Positions 45,989-57,640 of a stretch of DNA of 64,000 nucleotides are shown here, piece after piece. The stretch covers positions 2,689,421-2,753,420 of the forward strand of contig JAVFKD010000015.1 of NCBI GenBank assembly GCA_036429605.1, given 5' to 3'. Every line of letters begins with the position of its first letter. Within the stretch, counting starts at the first letter, position 1. The stretch is from Cladobotryum mycophilum. Lineage: Eukaryota; Ascomycota; Sordariomycetes; Hypocreales; Hypocreaceae. The translations under genes were made by a program, and so were the position numbers. Below the pieces are notes generated by a model, which made no database searches, was not told the origin of the DNA, and saw only the letters and a list, made by a program, of their open reading frames with translations.

Positions 45989-48272
45989 GGCTGCTGATTT
46001 TGTGAATTTTCGAGTGAGGAACAACGAAAAATATGGGAATTGTCTGGCTGGACAAAGGGAGGAGGAAAAAAATGGTTGGGTATCTATGGGAGTCACAAGA
46101 AAAAGATTGCTCAAGCGCGCGATGTTTTCTCACCCAGCCAGGGAATGGCAAAACCCCACCACACACAACCCTAGGAGAGGGGCAGCCTGAGGCATTAAAT
46201 GATTGGACCTGCCAACTTGGATTCTGAGCGATTCCATCTTTTCAAGTGTGGCTGGTGTGGCTGGAATGGGAAGATGCGGCTGAACCAGTGCAGCAGCCAC
46301 AACTGCCCCGCGGACGATGCCCCGCCAACCATGACTGATTGAATGATAGAGAATCTTTCACAGTAACAGAACCCAAACAATAAATAGAGACAATATCCTC
46401 CCAAATGCAAGAGCTGTAAACTATATCGTGCTGCTATGACCATACCCGTGTTGTTAAACCCATTAACCATTCAGGCTGGCTATATGCTAGCTAAGTCTTA
46501 CCCGCACTGGCGACAAATATACCATCTAGTCGACGTACTTCCGAACAGCCCACCAAACTCAAACGTCCCTACCCTGCACAGGCATGGCAATTCTCTCTAC
46601 AACCGTGGCAACACCCCAGCTTGCCGAAATGATCCCAACAAGTCAATATCTCAAACTTGGTAGACATTAATTCTACGCATCTAACTATGAGAGAGGCTCC
46701 AATAGTCAGAAACAGAGCCTTTCCAGTTCATGATGTTATTGACTCTTTGCTCACCATAGCCACCTCAATCACTAACTACTAACTCCCGCCCGTGTGCATT
46801 TCCCTACGCATACCTACAGGATTTCGTTACTACACAGTGTTGGTATCGATTCGTGGTGTGTGAAGCGTCGAGCAAGGGGTTGATGCCTTGAGTTATAAGA
46901 CGGTGCATACAAAACTAAACAGACCTAATGGGACTCGACCGTTATTTCTACCTGAACAAGGACGAATTTTGCCATGATGATATTGGAAAGTAGTGTCATG
47001 TGTACCCAAAGAGATGGCGACGTGATTGAATGCGATGGCAGAGTGCCCAATTTGTGGTTGGTGACTGTACTGCAGCCCAGTTGACAGCTGGTTGTAACTA
47101 CTCTTGATCGTTCGCCTCAAGCTATCTTCTATCTACAAGTCCACCCCCCCCCCTTTTCACTACATCAAACCGAAAATCCGAGTGAGTTCAGAATAAAGTC
47201 ACTTTTCAGATCATACCTGGAACTGGCATCGTCAACGATTGTGCATCTACGTCGGCCAAGTCCCCCCTTAACTGCCAAGTACAGAACCGCTTGAAATGCC
47301 ACCCTGGCATCATGATGTAAAAGCTTGTAGTTGCAACAGAACAATTACTCGCTTATAAACTAATTACCCGTAGAACTTTTCATCTGTAGTATTATCTAAA
47401 ACTTGAGCTGCGTCAGAGAGCCACCAGATGGGATCTTGATCACGGTCGATCAACCACCATGAACCTGTCCAAAGGTGTCTGCATTCCATTCCACTTAGTT
47501 AAGAAATCGCCTTGCAGAATCACTATTACTACGTTTCTGGATGTGAGGAATAATAACATCTACTATCATCGTCCTTTCAGTGAGGGAATGTTAGCGTTGG
47601 CAAAGAGTTTTAACAATACTTGTATTACTACGGATGCGCATTACTCCAAATAGGAGTGCTCATGTAGCATAACAAAGCGGAATGTAATCGTAAAGTACCA
47701 TCTTCATGGTGATTCCAATTTGCATTACCCCCTCCACCTCCATATTACACACATTGTCAAGCATCAAGTGGGCTCATTATCCACGTCTAGCCTTCATATG
47801 AGAGCTGCATTTCAGTCGGTCAATACTTGGTTGGGGCACTTGTTACCGCAGAAGAGGCTTATCATCTCATACAAACTCGACATGACACAACTCAGGAGTG
47901 TATACTCAACCAGTCAGACTTTACCTCGCCGTAATAGCTGGCATAAGGAGGACTTCGCACAACAGCGAGCAATTCTAGCAGCGGCAAGCAATAGTGGAGA
48001 ACAGTAATATAAAGAAATGAAGTATATGGAAGCACATCGGCCTCAATTCATGCAAAAATGGTGGTTGTACTGACGTACATGACTATCTAGTATCGTAGGT
48101 AGGGTACATGACTCTCATTAACTAGTAGCCTCTCTATTCATAATAATCCAAGAGCAAACTAGTGACTCTTGGTGTAATAAAACAAGATTAACGCCTTTAT
48201 AGAAGGATGGCAACCCAACGCCCCAGATCACTCTGGTAGTACCTTTATTCCTAACATCAGGTATTCAAAAAC
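45989..48272. other. Gene-free stretch
   Basis: No gene seen between the eEF1B promoter and the end of glutamine synthetase. It contains a 10-C homopolymer at 47144-47153. A T-rich, CCT-containing patch upstream of the eEF1B start likely belongs to its promoter. Confidence 0.5.
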
Positions 48273-50335
48273 TTAGACCTTGCCGAAGATGGAGGTCATG
48301 AGGATCCTTGTGATACGGTAAGGGTCGGCATTGGAAGCGGGACGTCGGTCCTCGAAATAGCCGCAGCCACGAGCAGCAGTCTCTCGTGGGATACGGATAG
48401 ATGTACCGCGGTTGGCAACACCCCAGGTGAACTTCTCGATGGAGCCGGTCTCGCAGTCACCGGTCAGACGGAGGTCGTTATCCTCACCGTACTCCTTGAT
48501 GCAGTCGGCGTGGTGGGGCTCAAGGGCCTTGAGGGCAGCCTCAATGTGCTTCATGCCACCCTCCTCACGCATCTCCTTGGTGGAGAAGTTGGAGTGCAGA
48601 CCACTGCCGTTCCATGGTCCCTTCATGGGCTTGGGGTGCAGGGAGACCTTGACACCGAAGTCCTCGGCGATGCGGTGAAGGAAGAAGCGAGAAATCCAGA
48701 GCTCGTCGCCCACTGTAGAAAATGATAATCAGTACTGTGTTCATTATGCACGATATCACACTGTGCGAGATATCCTAAAAGGTCCAAAAATGACGAAAAG
48801 ACCGCCAGATGACAGAAGAACACAAGGAGGATATCACAGAAAACATAGTACTTACTGGAAATGCCCACGCACGGCCCAACTTGATACTCCCACTGTGCGC
48901 TAAATTTTATATTAGCACTGCGTCTTCCTAGCAAAATCCATGTTGCCTGAATACGTACCTCAATACCTCAGCGTTGGTACCAGAGATATTGATACCAGCA
49001 ACTGATGAAAATGTTAGCGTTTGAACTATAAAAAACGACTCATGGTGTGTCAAAAACTTACAGAGACAGGCCTTGTAGTGGGCATCAACGACGTCACGGA
49101 GGACGACCTTGCCGCTGCCAACACCGCAGTAGTAAGGGCCTTGACTAATACAGAGGTTAGCTAGACGTATTGCCGTGTAAGTGTGGGACGACTCACGGAG
49201 CAGGGAAACCACCAACAGGCCAGCCATAGGGCCGGTTATCGTGGTCAAGGAATGTGTACTCCTGCTCGAGACCGAACCAAGGAATGTGGTCGGCATAGGC
49301 GTCCATGACCTTGTTGCACTCATTTCGGAAGTTGTATTTGTTGGGGGTACCGTCGGCATTCCAGCACTCGGCGAGGACGATGATGTTGGGAGCTCCACGG
49401 AATGGGTCAGGGTAGATGGCGACGGGACGCAGGTAGACGTCAGAGTCGTGGCCAGGGGCCTGCTCGGTGGAGGAGCCGTCGAAGTTCCAGACAGGAAGAT
49501 CTTCAGGCTTGTACTCCTTGTCGTCAAGGGTCTAATTCATCACCAACCAGTTAGCAAGGAAATCGATCAACGTTGGTGAAATACGTCACAAGCGGGCGTC
49601 AACTCCCAAGTCGACGATGATAGCCGTGTGTGCCACAATATGCCGTCATTACATTGCATTGAGACAATGCAGGGGACCAGAACAGGGCCGAATGAAATCC
49701 CCCATTGGCTGGGCGGAGGGTCGCATTGTAGTGCGATCGCTGCGACCGCTAGTGCGGGGTTCATTGATTGGATTGTTTGGTCATGCGTTGCCAAGCAAAA
49801 ACGAGAATGACTCCAGGCGCCCGCAACGCAATGAAGGGAATCGAGGGCAACGGGAGTAAATTCAGGTTGACGAAAAGCAATTACGGGAATAAGAGTAATG
49901 TGCATCAGGTAATTCCTGGTGATGCAACTCTTGTCCCACTGATATCGTCCGGATGCGGTGATGATTGCATGTACTGTGCATATACCGTGCAGTACTGTGG
50001 CGATGGCGGTGACTTGGAGCGCGGCAATTGACGGCAATAGCGAGCGAGCAAAAGGCAAAATGCAGAAATGCGACTCACCCTAGATTTTGATCGAGTGTCA
50101 CCGTGGGCGTCAACCCAGACGTACTCGGCCATCAGCTTGCCCTTTTGTTCAAGCTTGAGGTACTTGTTGAGCTGTTTATAGGGGTCAGTACTCGTGATCG
50201 CGTCAACTCGACAATGATAATTGGGTTTCGTACAGTCTCCGTTCGGGAGGAAAGAATCTCGCGGTTGGCCTGATTGTGTGTGTGTAAGCGGTCTGCAACG
50301 TAATGCTTGGTCCTGATTCTCGGGTAACATACCAT
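48273..50335 (-). CDS. Glutamine synthetase
   Basis: Eight exons: 50333..50335, 50234..50269, 50079..50171, 49197..49531, 49062..49144, 48959..49001, 48856..48899 and 48273..48712. All junctions are GT..AG, all phases agree, and the product is 358 aa. The first coding exon is only the ATG. Family landmarks are WNFDGSSTEQAPGHDSDVYL, the ATP/glutamate site region PWFGLEQEYTFLD, WPVGGFPAPQGPYYCGVG, KGPWNGSGLHSNFSTKEMR and the C-terminal ADPYRITRILMTSIFGK. It condenses ammonia and glutamate using ATP in the cytosol and is the central nitrogen-assimilation enzyme. The segment NAEVLSAQWEYQVGP has LS where many relatives have MP. The intron 49532..50078 is long (547 nt). Confidence 0.95.
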
Positions 50336-53300
50336 TTTTGCGATTTGGGGGAATGCACGAAGCAAACAAACAATTAAAATGAAAAAAGGAGGTTGCGATG
50401 AGATGGAGAGGGTATCAGAGCAGGAGCTGTCAAACGAGATGGAATACGGAGCTGGGTTTGAGATCTGGGACGTGTTGGGATTTTATGTTTCCAGCAAGAA
50501 TGAACCAAACCAAGGCCAGATGCGTAATGTTAATAATAATTGTCCATGCCCATGCCCATGCCCGTATCGACGGCAACTCCAAGCTACTACGTACATGCTA
50601 ACCTACCTACTACGCAACCAAGTAGTCACGTCTAGTCACTCTACCTTACCAGGTTGGCATGCAACCAAGTATAGATAAGGCAGTGCAGTGGAGTTGGTGT
50701 GTGGCTGTTGCTCGTTTCTATTAATCATTGTCCTCTTTCTGTATCAGCCCGCGGACAAGCCCACAACAAGCAAGTCCACAACACACACAACACGTCCACA
50801 CACTGTCCACACACGCCCAGAAACAAGCGCCAAAGCCAAAAAAGCCATTCCGGCCACTGAGAATTAAACACCTCACGCGAGCGGTATTGTCAGGCCCTGA
50901 CCAATCGCCCTGCTCCGATTAGTAGGGTATCCCCTAGGTACAGTACTTGTGACTTTTGAAATGACTAAAGTTTTACTCTCCTTTTTGCCATGTTTATATG
51001 GAGCCACCCTGGTTTCGGATGAATATCCCCCACCCCAGCCACAGACAGGAGGTTCTCTACTTGTACGGTACGGTACAGGTTACTGGTCTTGGCCATTTGA
51101 CTCGGTGCCTTACCTAGGTCGTACTCCGTCCGTGCCTTGTCGACCGGCAACATCATGTCGTACCCCGAAAACGGAGCCCTTGTATTTTTTTCATCTTCAA
51201 TGCAAAGGTAAGGTAACTTGCAAATGGAGTATCGTGAATAGTAAAGTGGTATTTTATCCCGTTTCTGTTACCATTTTCCCCCAAACTCCATTCAATTATT
51301 CTAGTGGCAACAGAGGGCTGTGTCTTACACTACAAGAGATCCATTAATACATACTGGGTGGTCAGCACATGCTATTTTTCCATCCCCCCTCTGGCCACCC
51401 CGAAATGGGCGACACGCGATTCGAGGCTGGTTCTCGTGTGGCGCAAACCTGACCGCTGTGCTGAGAATCCAAGGTTCCAAGTAAGGTGCTTGTACTGTAA
51501 GATGTACTGTACATGCCAGGTACCCGTGCAGAATCTCAAGTCAGCAAAGCATGGAAAACCTTGGGGGCGGCGGCCAGGGGGGAATAAGGGCTTTCCGTTC
51601 CGTTTGTGCGGCCTGGAACTTTGGAGTGGATGGAACCCTTCAAAAATCTGCAAAGCATCCATCCATTTATTGGTGTCCCCCTTACATGTACATGGTGCAT
51701 TGCTGATACCATACATGACATACAGCCAGTTACCTTTTTGTCGTCATCTTGGCAAATCCATTCCTGGTTTCAGCTGCAACGTTGTTCCCTTTCTTTTTAC
51801 GTACATTTCAAAACACGGCAAATCCATTTCTCAAGTGTCGAGTTACGGCTGCTGTACGGTAAACATGGCCATTTCGTTCATTTCTCGTACTCGCCATAGG
51901 CAACAGGTATCCATGGTTACCATGTACATGGTCGTTACTTTTCAGGACATGAACCCCGGGAGTTTTACAACAGCAGGGAGGGAGGTACTTGCACTATAAG
52001 AGACCCACTAACCCAAATATAGAAAAAGCAGAGCCACCGCCAGAACGAGCCTCTGCCAAGGTTTCTCTCAACTGACACTGCATGTTTCTTTTTAAACATT
52101 TATTAGACTTTTCAATGTAACACATGCATGTGCATGCTATGCTGGCTGTACATAATTCTATTTTTCTTTTTTCTTTTTTCTTTTTTTCTTTTTTTGTGCA
52201 ACCTCAGCATCTCAAATTCTATTCATTCCTTTTCCCATGCGGCTTATGTATCAACTCAACATTATTTGCTGGGGCCTCCCGTCCACAACCATGTTCACTT
52301 TTTTCTTTTTTTCGATGCTTGGCGCCACCGAGGAGCCGGGCTTTGTCTGACGCCTACGAACCCATCTTATCGTCGCTTCCTCATTGGCCAAATCTTGCCC
52401 TACAAGTTTTTCCCTAAATCGCTCACGAGCCATGAATCTACGGGTCGATACGGAACCAACCGTGGGATGGACATTTCCTTTCTCCCCCTGCAAGGCTTCT
52501 TCAAGAGACACGAGACAGATCGTTCGTGTCAAGATAATGGGTAATTCCTCCCGATTCCCTGGTAACTTCTTGATGCAGCTGAAACTTCACTTCTGGCCCC
52601 CCTTTTCCCCCTGTTGGTTGCCTCAAAGCATTCATCAAGCTTTTCTTTACCAAAGTATTACCCTTTTTGACGCCCTTGCCGCATTTTCTTGATTCAAAAC
52701 GTTTCGAGTAATTTTATTCCGGGCCTTTATCGGTCTTGGTGTTGGAGCATCCTTGAACCATGGTTCCGATCTAGAACTTCTCCCACCCCCACAAACAGAG
52801 AGCGGGGGTTAAAATGTCTTGGGATGGGGTAGGTGAGTGAGTCCTTTTGACCTGACTGATGGAGGAGTTGCACACGCACCATTAAATCGTGCTGGCCGGC
52901 TCTAGACATCGCATCATCGCCAGCCTATAACAGGAGTTTGATATGAAAAACTCCTATTGTCCGGCTGATTTCACCAGTGCTACGTTGCGTGAATTTTTGG
53001 TTTTCGTCTTGAGCGTTTTCAACCATTCACTTGAGCACTCGCCTTCTTGACGTATGAAAACTTTTGACATTCCAGGCATGTGAAAGAAGACTCTCCGGCT
53101 TCTGATGCCGGGGCCCGGCTGTCTGAACACGGTGGCCAAGGTCAAAAAGAACCAGTGGGGCTACCGATTTGCCGTACCCGAGGGGGACTCTCATCGAGGG
53201 GAAATGGCCCATGCATTCAATGCCACCTTGTGAACGCCACCCGATGGCCCGTTGGAGATGACTAGCCAGTGTTGAGTGATCGATTTGATTTGCATCTCAA

Positions 53301-53610
53301 TGTCTTGGCCGTCGTGTGCTCGAGGCTGGGGTTCGGCCCGGCTCTACTCGACCGCACACCAGATATGCAGCCAAGAGTAAGTAGATTTGACAGAGGCAGC
53401 CAACGGCCTGGTTGGTACTTGGTGATCCACCGAAGTAGGAATCATGGTGTAAATGGTGCGGCAGTGATTCATGAACGTTTGTGAAATGGAGAGATGCGCT
53501 GCCCTTGAATTTATCCGCCAGTTCGGCAACACCGAATCCACACCTGTCAAGCTGGCCTCTTTTCCCTCTCAAATGATCCATCCTCCTTCCATACCCCTCC
53601 CATCCATCAA
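50336..53610. other. 3.3-kb gene-free stretch
   Basis: No convincing gene. The first 300 nt form the glutamine synthetase promoter side, with a CCATGCCCATGCCCATGCCC short repeat at about 50543-50565. Frames at 51304..51999 and 52128..52544 are compositionally simple. Two similar 30-nt patches at about 51316 and 51976 (CACTA-AAGAGA-CCA-TAA) suggest an old local duplication. Confidence 0.45.
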
Positions 53611-54249
53611 TGCAATTGTGTATTTGTTGATTGGACTGACGCGAAACGTCGCCATGTAACCAGTAGCCTCGTCGTGTGTTTTCACCCAGAGAAGTTGTGG
53701 AGGAAGGCTGTCTGAATTCTTCAATCCCAGTACGCGCCCTCTATATGCCATTGATGGGGGTGGGTACCTTTCTACAAGCCAGTGTCTTTAAACTTACATA
53801 ACGGCCTTCTTGATTTCATTACGTTTGATGAACAGGTTGACGGATCTGTCCGGGTTATAAGTGGAAGGCTTCACTGAGGCAGAAGATCCCTCACCAAAAG
53901 ACTCTGAGCTATCATCACCCTACACAAAGAGCGAAGAATGCGCTTTGAGCTCCAGCGAGAACTTTGAATCACGAACCAAACCTTTTTTCCTTTTTCGATC
54001 CAACTGTCGGACAGGGAGGGCTAGTCAATGAAGTAAACTAACAGGCAACAGACAGCTGACATGGAAACAATTGTGATTTGCGGTTATGACGGAGAAAGTC
54101 ATGGGTAGTAAGTCATTGCTAAATTTTCCTCACTTTCAACGAATGATTCGTTCGTTTGCCTACCATCGTCTCAAGAGAATCAACAGTTCACGCACCCATG
54201 ACCCATGTTGTCGGGTGGACCGCGCAAACCTGACGCCAAAGCACAAGAT

Positions 54250-54917
54250 CTAATACTTGCTAATGGTCGTATTGAAGTCTCTTTCCAAATCGAGGCCCAT
54301 GCTCTCGATAGCCCGCGCATAATTAGGCGGCAGCAATCGTCCTATTTGCTGGTAAAGTTCAATCTCTCCAAGCTTCCACGACTCAATCGCAGCCTTAACC
54401 TGGGGCTTGGTTTCATAAACCAAATAAGCCTCCTTCAGGAGGGGAGAAAGGGCCCTCTGTACTCGTTGATTGTGCTAAAGAGGAGTGATGGTTAGACAGC
54501 CTGCTGTAACCAAGTTGATATATGTGCAAGATACTCACTTCGATGTAGCAACCGATGACTTCAGTATCATCACGTTTTTCAACGGGGGAAGCGTCATGAA
54601 GCTTTTTGGCTATCTCATGAATCGCCTCCATATACCAGGTGATGGTATCTACAAGTTCTTGAGATGAGAACCGTTAGTATTTAAAGCGGCAATCAAGGGG
54701 GCCACATCGCTGTGGGGTTTCTTTTTTGTAGTTGTGGACATACAGGAGAAACTTGATCCTCACATCCGCGCAACTCCCTAGCGAAGTCTCCTATCCTTCC
54801 AAGATGGGTGCGCTGCCTGAAAGTATCATCACAAATGATGTCAAAGGTAGAGGTTGCTTCAACGGCATGGGAAGCGGTGAGAGCGATGGTGAGGAGGGCA
54901 AAAGGCCTGAACAACAT
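54250..54917 (-). CDS. Small secreted protein, tandem copy A (possibly frameshifted)
   Basis: Exon 1 (54744..54917, 58 codons) begins MLFRPFALLTIALTASHAVE, a signal peptide, then ICDDTF. Intron 1 has a GTATGT donor. Exon 2 (54539..54657) reads ITWYMEAIHEIAKKLHD ... IGCYIE; exon 3 (54250..54474) reads YETKPQVKAAIESWK and ends DFNTTISKY. Exon 3 has exactly the same length (74 codons plus stop) as in copies B and C. Exon 2 is 119 nt, against 120 in B, and with the only good acceptor (CTCAAG) exon 1 is out of phase with exon 2 and meets TAG. One base is missing next to the acceptor, so this copy may be dead unless the sequence is wrong. The family is unknown. Confidence 0.65.
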
Positions 54918-55004
54918 GGTGATGATGGTGACTGAGCCGGTGATTCTTGTTGTTGTGTTGAAGGGGATCTGATTGTGCGATGAATGAGTGTGAGATTTTT
55001 CTAA

Positions 55005-55032
55005 GAGAGGTGGGCAAGCAGCCCCTTATATA
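55005..55032 (-). promoter_or_regulatory. TATA box and conserved element, copy A
   Basis: TATATAAGG followed by CTGCTTGCCCACC on the minus strand, about 115 nt before the start codon. The same pair occurs in copies B and C. Confidence 0.7.
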
Positions 55033-55432
55033 CACACTTTTTAGACGATTGTTACCTCTAAAGGTCGCTTGGAAACGCTTTCTCTCCTCCAGCGGTCCGT
55101 CTACCTACCTGGTTGAGGCGTAAGACACATCATCAAATGATAGACATGTTTATGGTAATTTCTTGGTACCATGTCAGCTGCTCATGCCGGTCGATCCGTT
55201 TTTCTTGAGACAGATTAAAGGCCTAATGGCTAAGTCTTAAATAATCTACAAGCGGAGCACCATCTTTCCTTTTTTTCTTGTTCCGCCATCGCGGTCTCTG
55301 TCCACCAAGGACTTTCGAATGCGAGTCTATCTTGTATTATACCAGCGAAATTATTAGAGCCGCTCAAGACTTGTATCAACATACTTTGTCATGGTGAATG
55401 TAGACTTGTTGGTCTAGTCTATGATGTGAGGT

Positions 55433-55443
55433 GGGGGGGGGGG
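55433..55443. repeat. Homopolymer, 11 G
   Basis: An uninterrupted G run within tandem copy A, absent from the aligned part of copy B. Confidence 0.95.
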
Positions 55444-56869
55444 CGTTAAAACTTTGCAAGATAGATAAATGGAATGTCTCCGATGCCCAGCCGATCTTCT
55501 CAATAAGATAGTGAATATATTCGCCGTGGACAATGCCTGACGCCAACAAGGAAATGCTCCACATAATATAAGACTTAATTTCCCTTCCAAATGTCAATAT
55601 ATGATTCAGCATGTAACATCGGACTTTGGAACACACGAGACACTCACTATGTCCTGTAACGGACAATTATCTTTTCTTGCTTAGATAGGTATACGGAGTA
55701 TAGACCCGAAATCAAATGAATACGTTCAAACGCATTGCGTCTGGTATCTTGATCCGTACTTGATAGTCACCAAAGCGGGGTCTAGATTCGAGTGAGTGCT
55801 TGGATTGCTGAACTGTTAATATTGTACCTTTTAGTCCCGCCAACCCTTAAAGAAAATGCGGTATTTGACAAGACTTCAGGACTTCATCCACCAATATTAA
55901 ATTGCATGAATCTTTGAGTATGTGACTGAGCGGCGGTTAATGAACCCGGCGAAATGCAAGGATTCATGCCCCAAGTTTATCAGCCCGTTCGACCTCGAAC
56001 CACACTTTCAGGCAACCCCTCTTTCTGCTCTACTTATCCATCATCTTCATCCTGTCTTTCTCTTCGATGAGCTGACTTGACTGCTGCGAAACGTGGCCCT
56101 TGGACCATTACCTTTACTATGTGTGTGTTTGTTCCTCTTCCTTTTCTCCCCATCCGTTGAAGACTAGACAAGTTGTAGAGGAGAGCCGATCTGAGCTCTT
56201 CAGTGTTGTCACTCATCCTTATGTGTCATTGATGGAAATGGGTATATTCATGAACCAGCGTCTTTGGCCTACACAGCGGGCTTCTTGATTTTATGACTGG
56301 TGAGGTTGATGAAGCTGTGATGGAGACAAGCGGGAACTTTACTGAAGCAGATGATTTCTCACCAAAGAATTTGGGCCATCTACAACTTGCATAAAAGGGT
56401 GAAGATGGTGCTTTAAGCAAAAATGGAGCGCTTTACGTCACCCAAGAAAATGGAAGGCTAATCAATGAAATGAGCCAACAGGCTGCCGGCGAAGAAATCG
56501 CGAGACGCGATGGGAAAACAGATACACCCATGGGTTTTAAGCCACCACTTTGCTTCCTTGCTTTTAAGAACCAGCCTTTCTTCTCCATACCCAAGGAACG
56601 AGCCTACCATGCACTCACATACCACAGGCTGTACAAATACTATTGGATACAGCGACTTATCTCTATGCTAACATCACATACATGGAGGAAGTAGAGCAAC
56701 CATGTACAGCGACTGAATAGAAAGATTAAATTATCGTATCGAAGTATAGAACAAACAAGTCTCTTCGAAAGTAAACACAGCTGGAGCTAAGAGTAATGCT
56801 CGGATTGCCTAAACTGAAGGTAGATGCTGTTAGGTGAGCCCACGCATCCTTGATGTCAAAGGACGGGGT

Positions 56870-57542
56870 TTAATACTTGGCAATAGTCGCATTGAAACCG
56901 CCCTCAAATTGCTCTCCATATACCTCAAAGGTAGGTTTCCACATACGAGAAATTAGTCGCACCATTTGCTTACTCATGTTGAGCTCGGCGACCTTCCACA
57001 GTTCGAGCGCAGCCTTAATCACGGGCTTGGTTTCATGGACCCAATCACCCTTATCATGGGCGAAGCGAAGGACACGGTACGCATTACCAAAGTACTAAAA
57101 AGAGAAATAATAGTTAGACAGCCTGCCGTGGCTGATTTGATACCTGTGTGGGTTTTACTTACATCGGAATAACAGTCAAAAACTGCTTGGTCGTCTGCAG
57201 GATCAAGATAGCCGACGTCTTGAAGCTTTTCGGCTATCTTCCCAATCTCCTCCGCCACCAGAGAAACCTTCTTTGCAAAGCGCTGGTGTGAGAAAAGGTC
57301 AGTAAGCTGGCGGGCACTCAAAGAGCCACATTGGCACGGGGGTTCTCGGGGTTACGACATACAGGTGCAACTTTGTCTCCAGCCGAAGGGGTCATACGCA
57401 TTATGAAGTTTTTGGCGTCGTTAAGAGAAGTCATGCTCGTGTGGAAAGTGCCATCACAGATGTCGTCCAGAGCGGAGGCTTCCACAACGGCGCTGAAAGC
57501 CGTGAGGGCAATGGCGAAGAAGGCAAACGGCTTGAATAACAT
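56870..57542 (-). CDS. Small secreted protein, tandem copy B
   Basis: Three exons, 57363..57542, 57163..57282 and 56870..57094, phases all 0; 174 aa. The signal peptide is MLFKPFAFFAIALTAFSAVVEA. The mature protein starts near SALDDICDGTFHTS; a second Cys lies in exon 2 (VFDCYSD), and both are shared with copy C. Exon 3 carries the family signature WVHETKPVIKAALELWKVAE and ends GGFNATIAKY, with an N-glycosylation sequon six residues from the end. Donors are GTATGT and GTAAGT; the branch-like CTTACTGAC and acceptor CACCAG are clean. Size, signal peptide and rapid tandem divergence fit a secreted effector-like protein. No enzyme motif is visible and I recognise no family. Confidence 0.78.
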
Positions 57543-57614
57543 GGTGGTGCTGTCCAAGTGTTGGAGAGATCTGATTTCTGATTGTGGAGATGGCCCGGAT
57601 ATGCAACAGGTTCT

Positions 57615-57640
57615 GAGAGAGGCAAGCAGTACTTTATAAA
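57615..57640 (-). promoter_or_regulatory. TATA box and conserved element, copy B
   Basis: TTTATAAAG followed by CTGCTTGCCTCTC on the minus strand, about 98 nt before the start codon. Confidence 0.7.

Noticed and set aside
51304..51999. 231-codon plus-strand open frame
   Set aside because: No motif, patchy composition and no intron signals; lies in a gene-free stretch with local duplicated patches.
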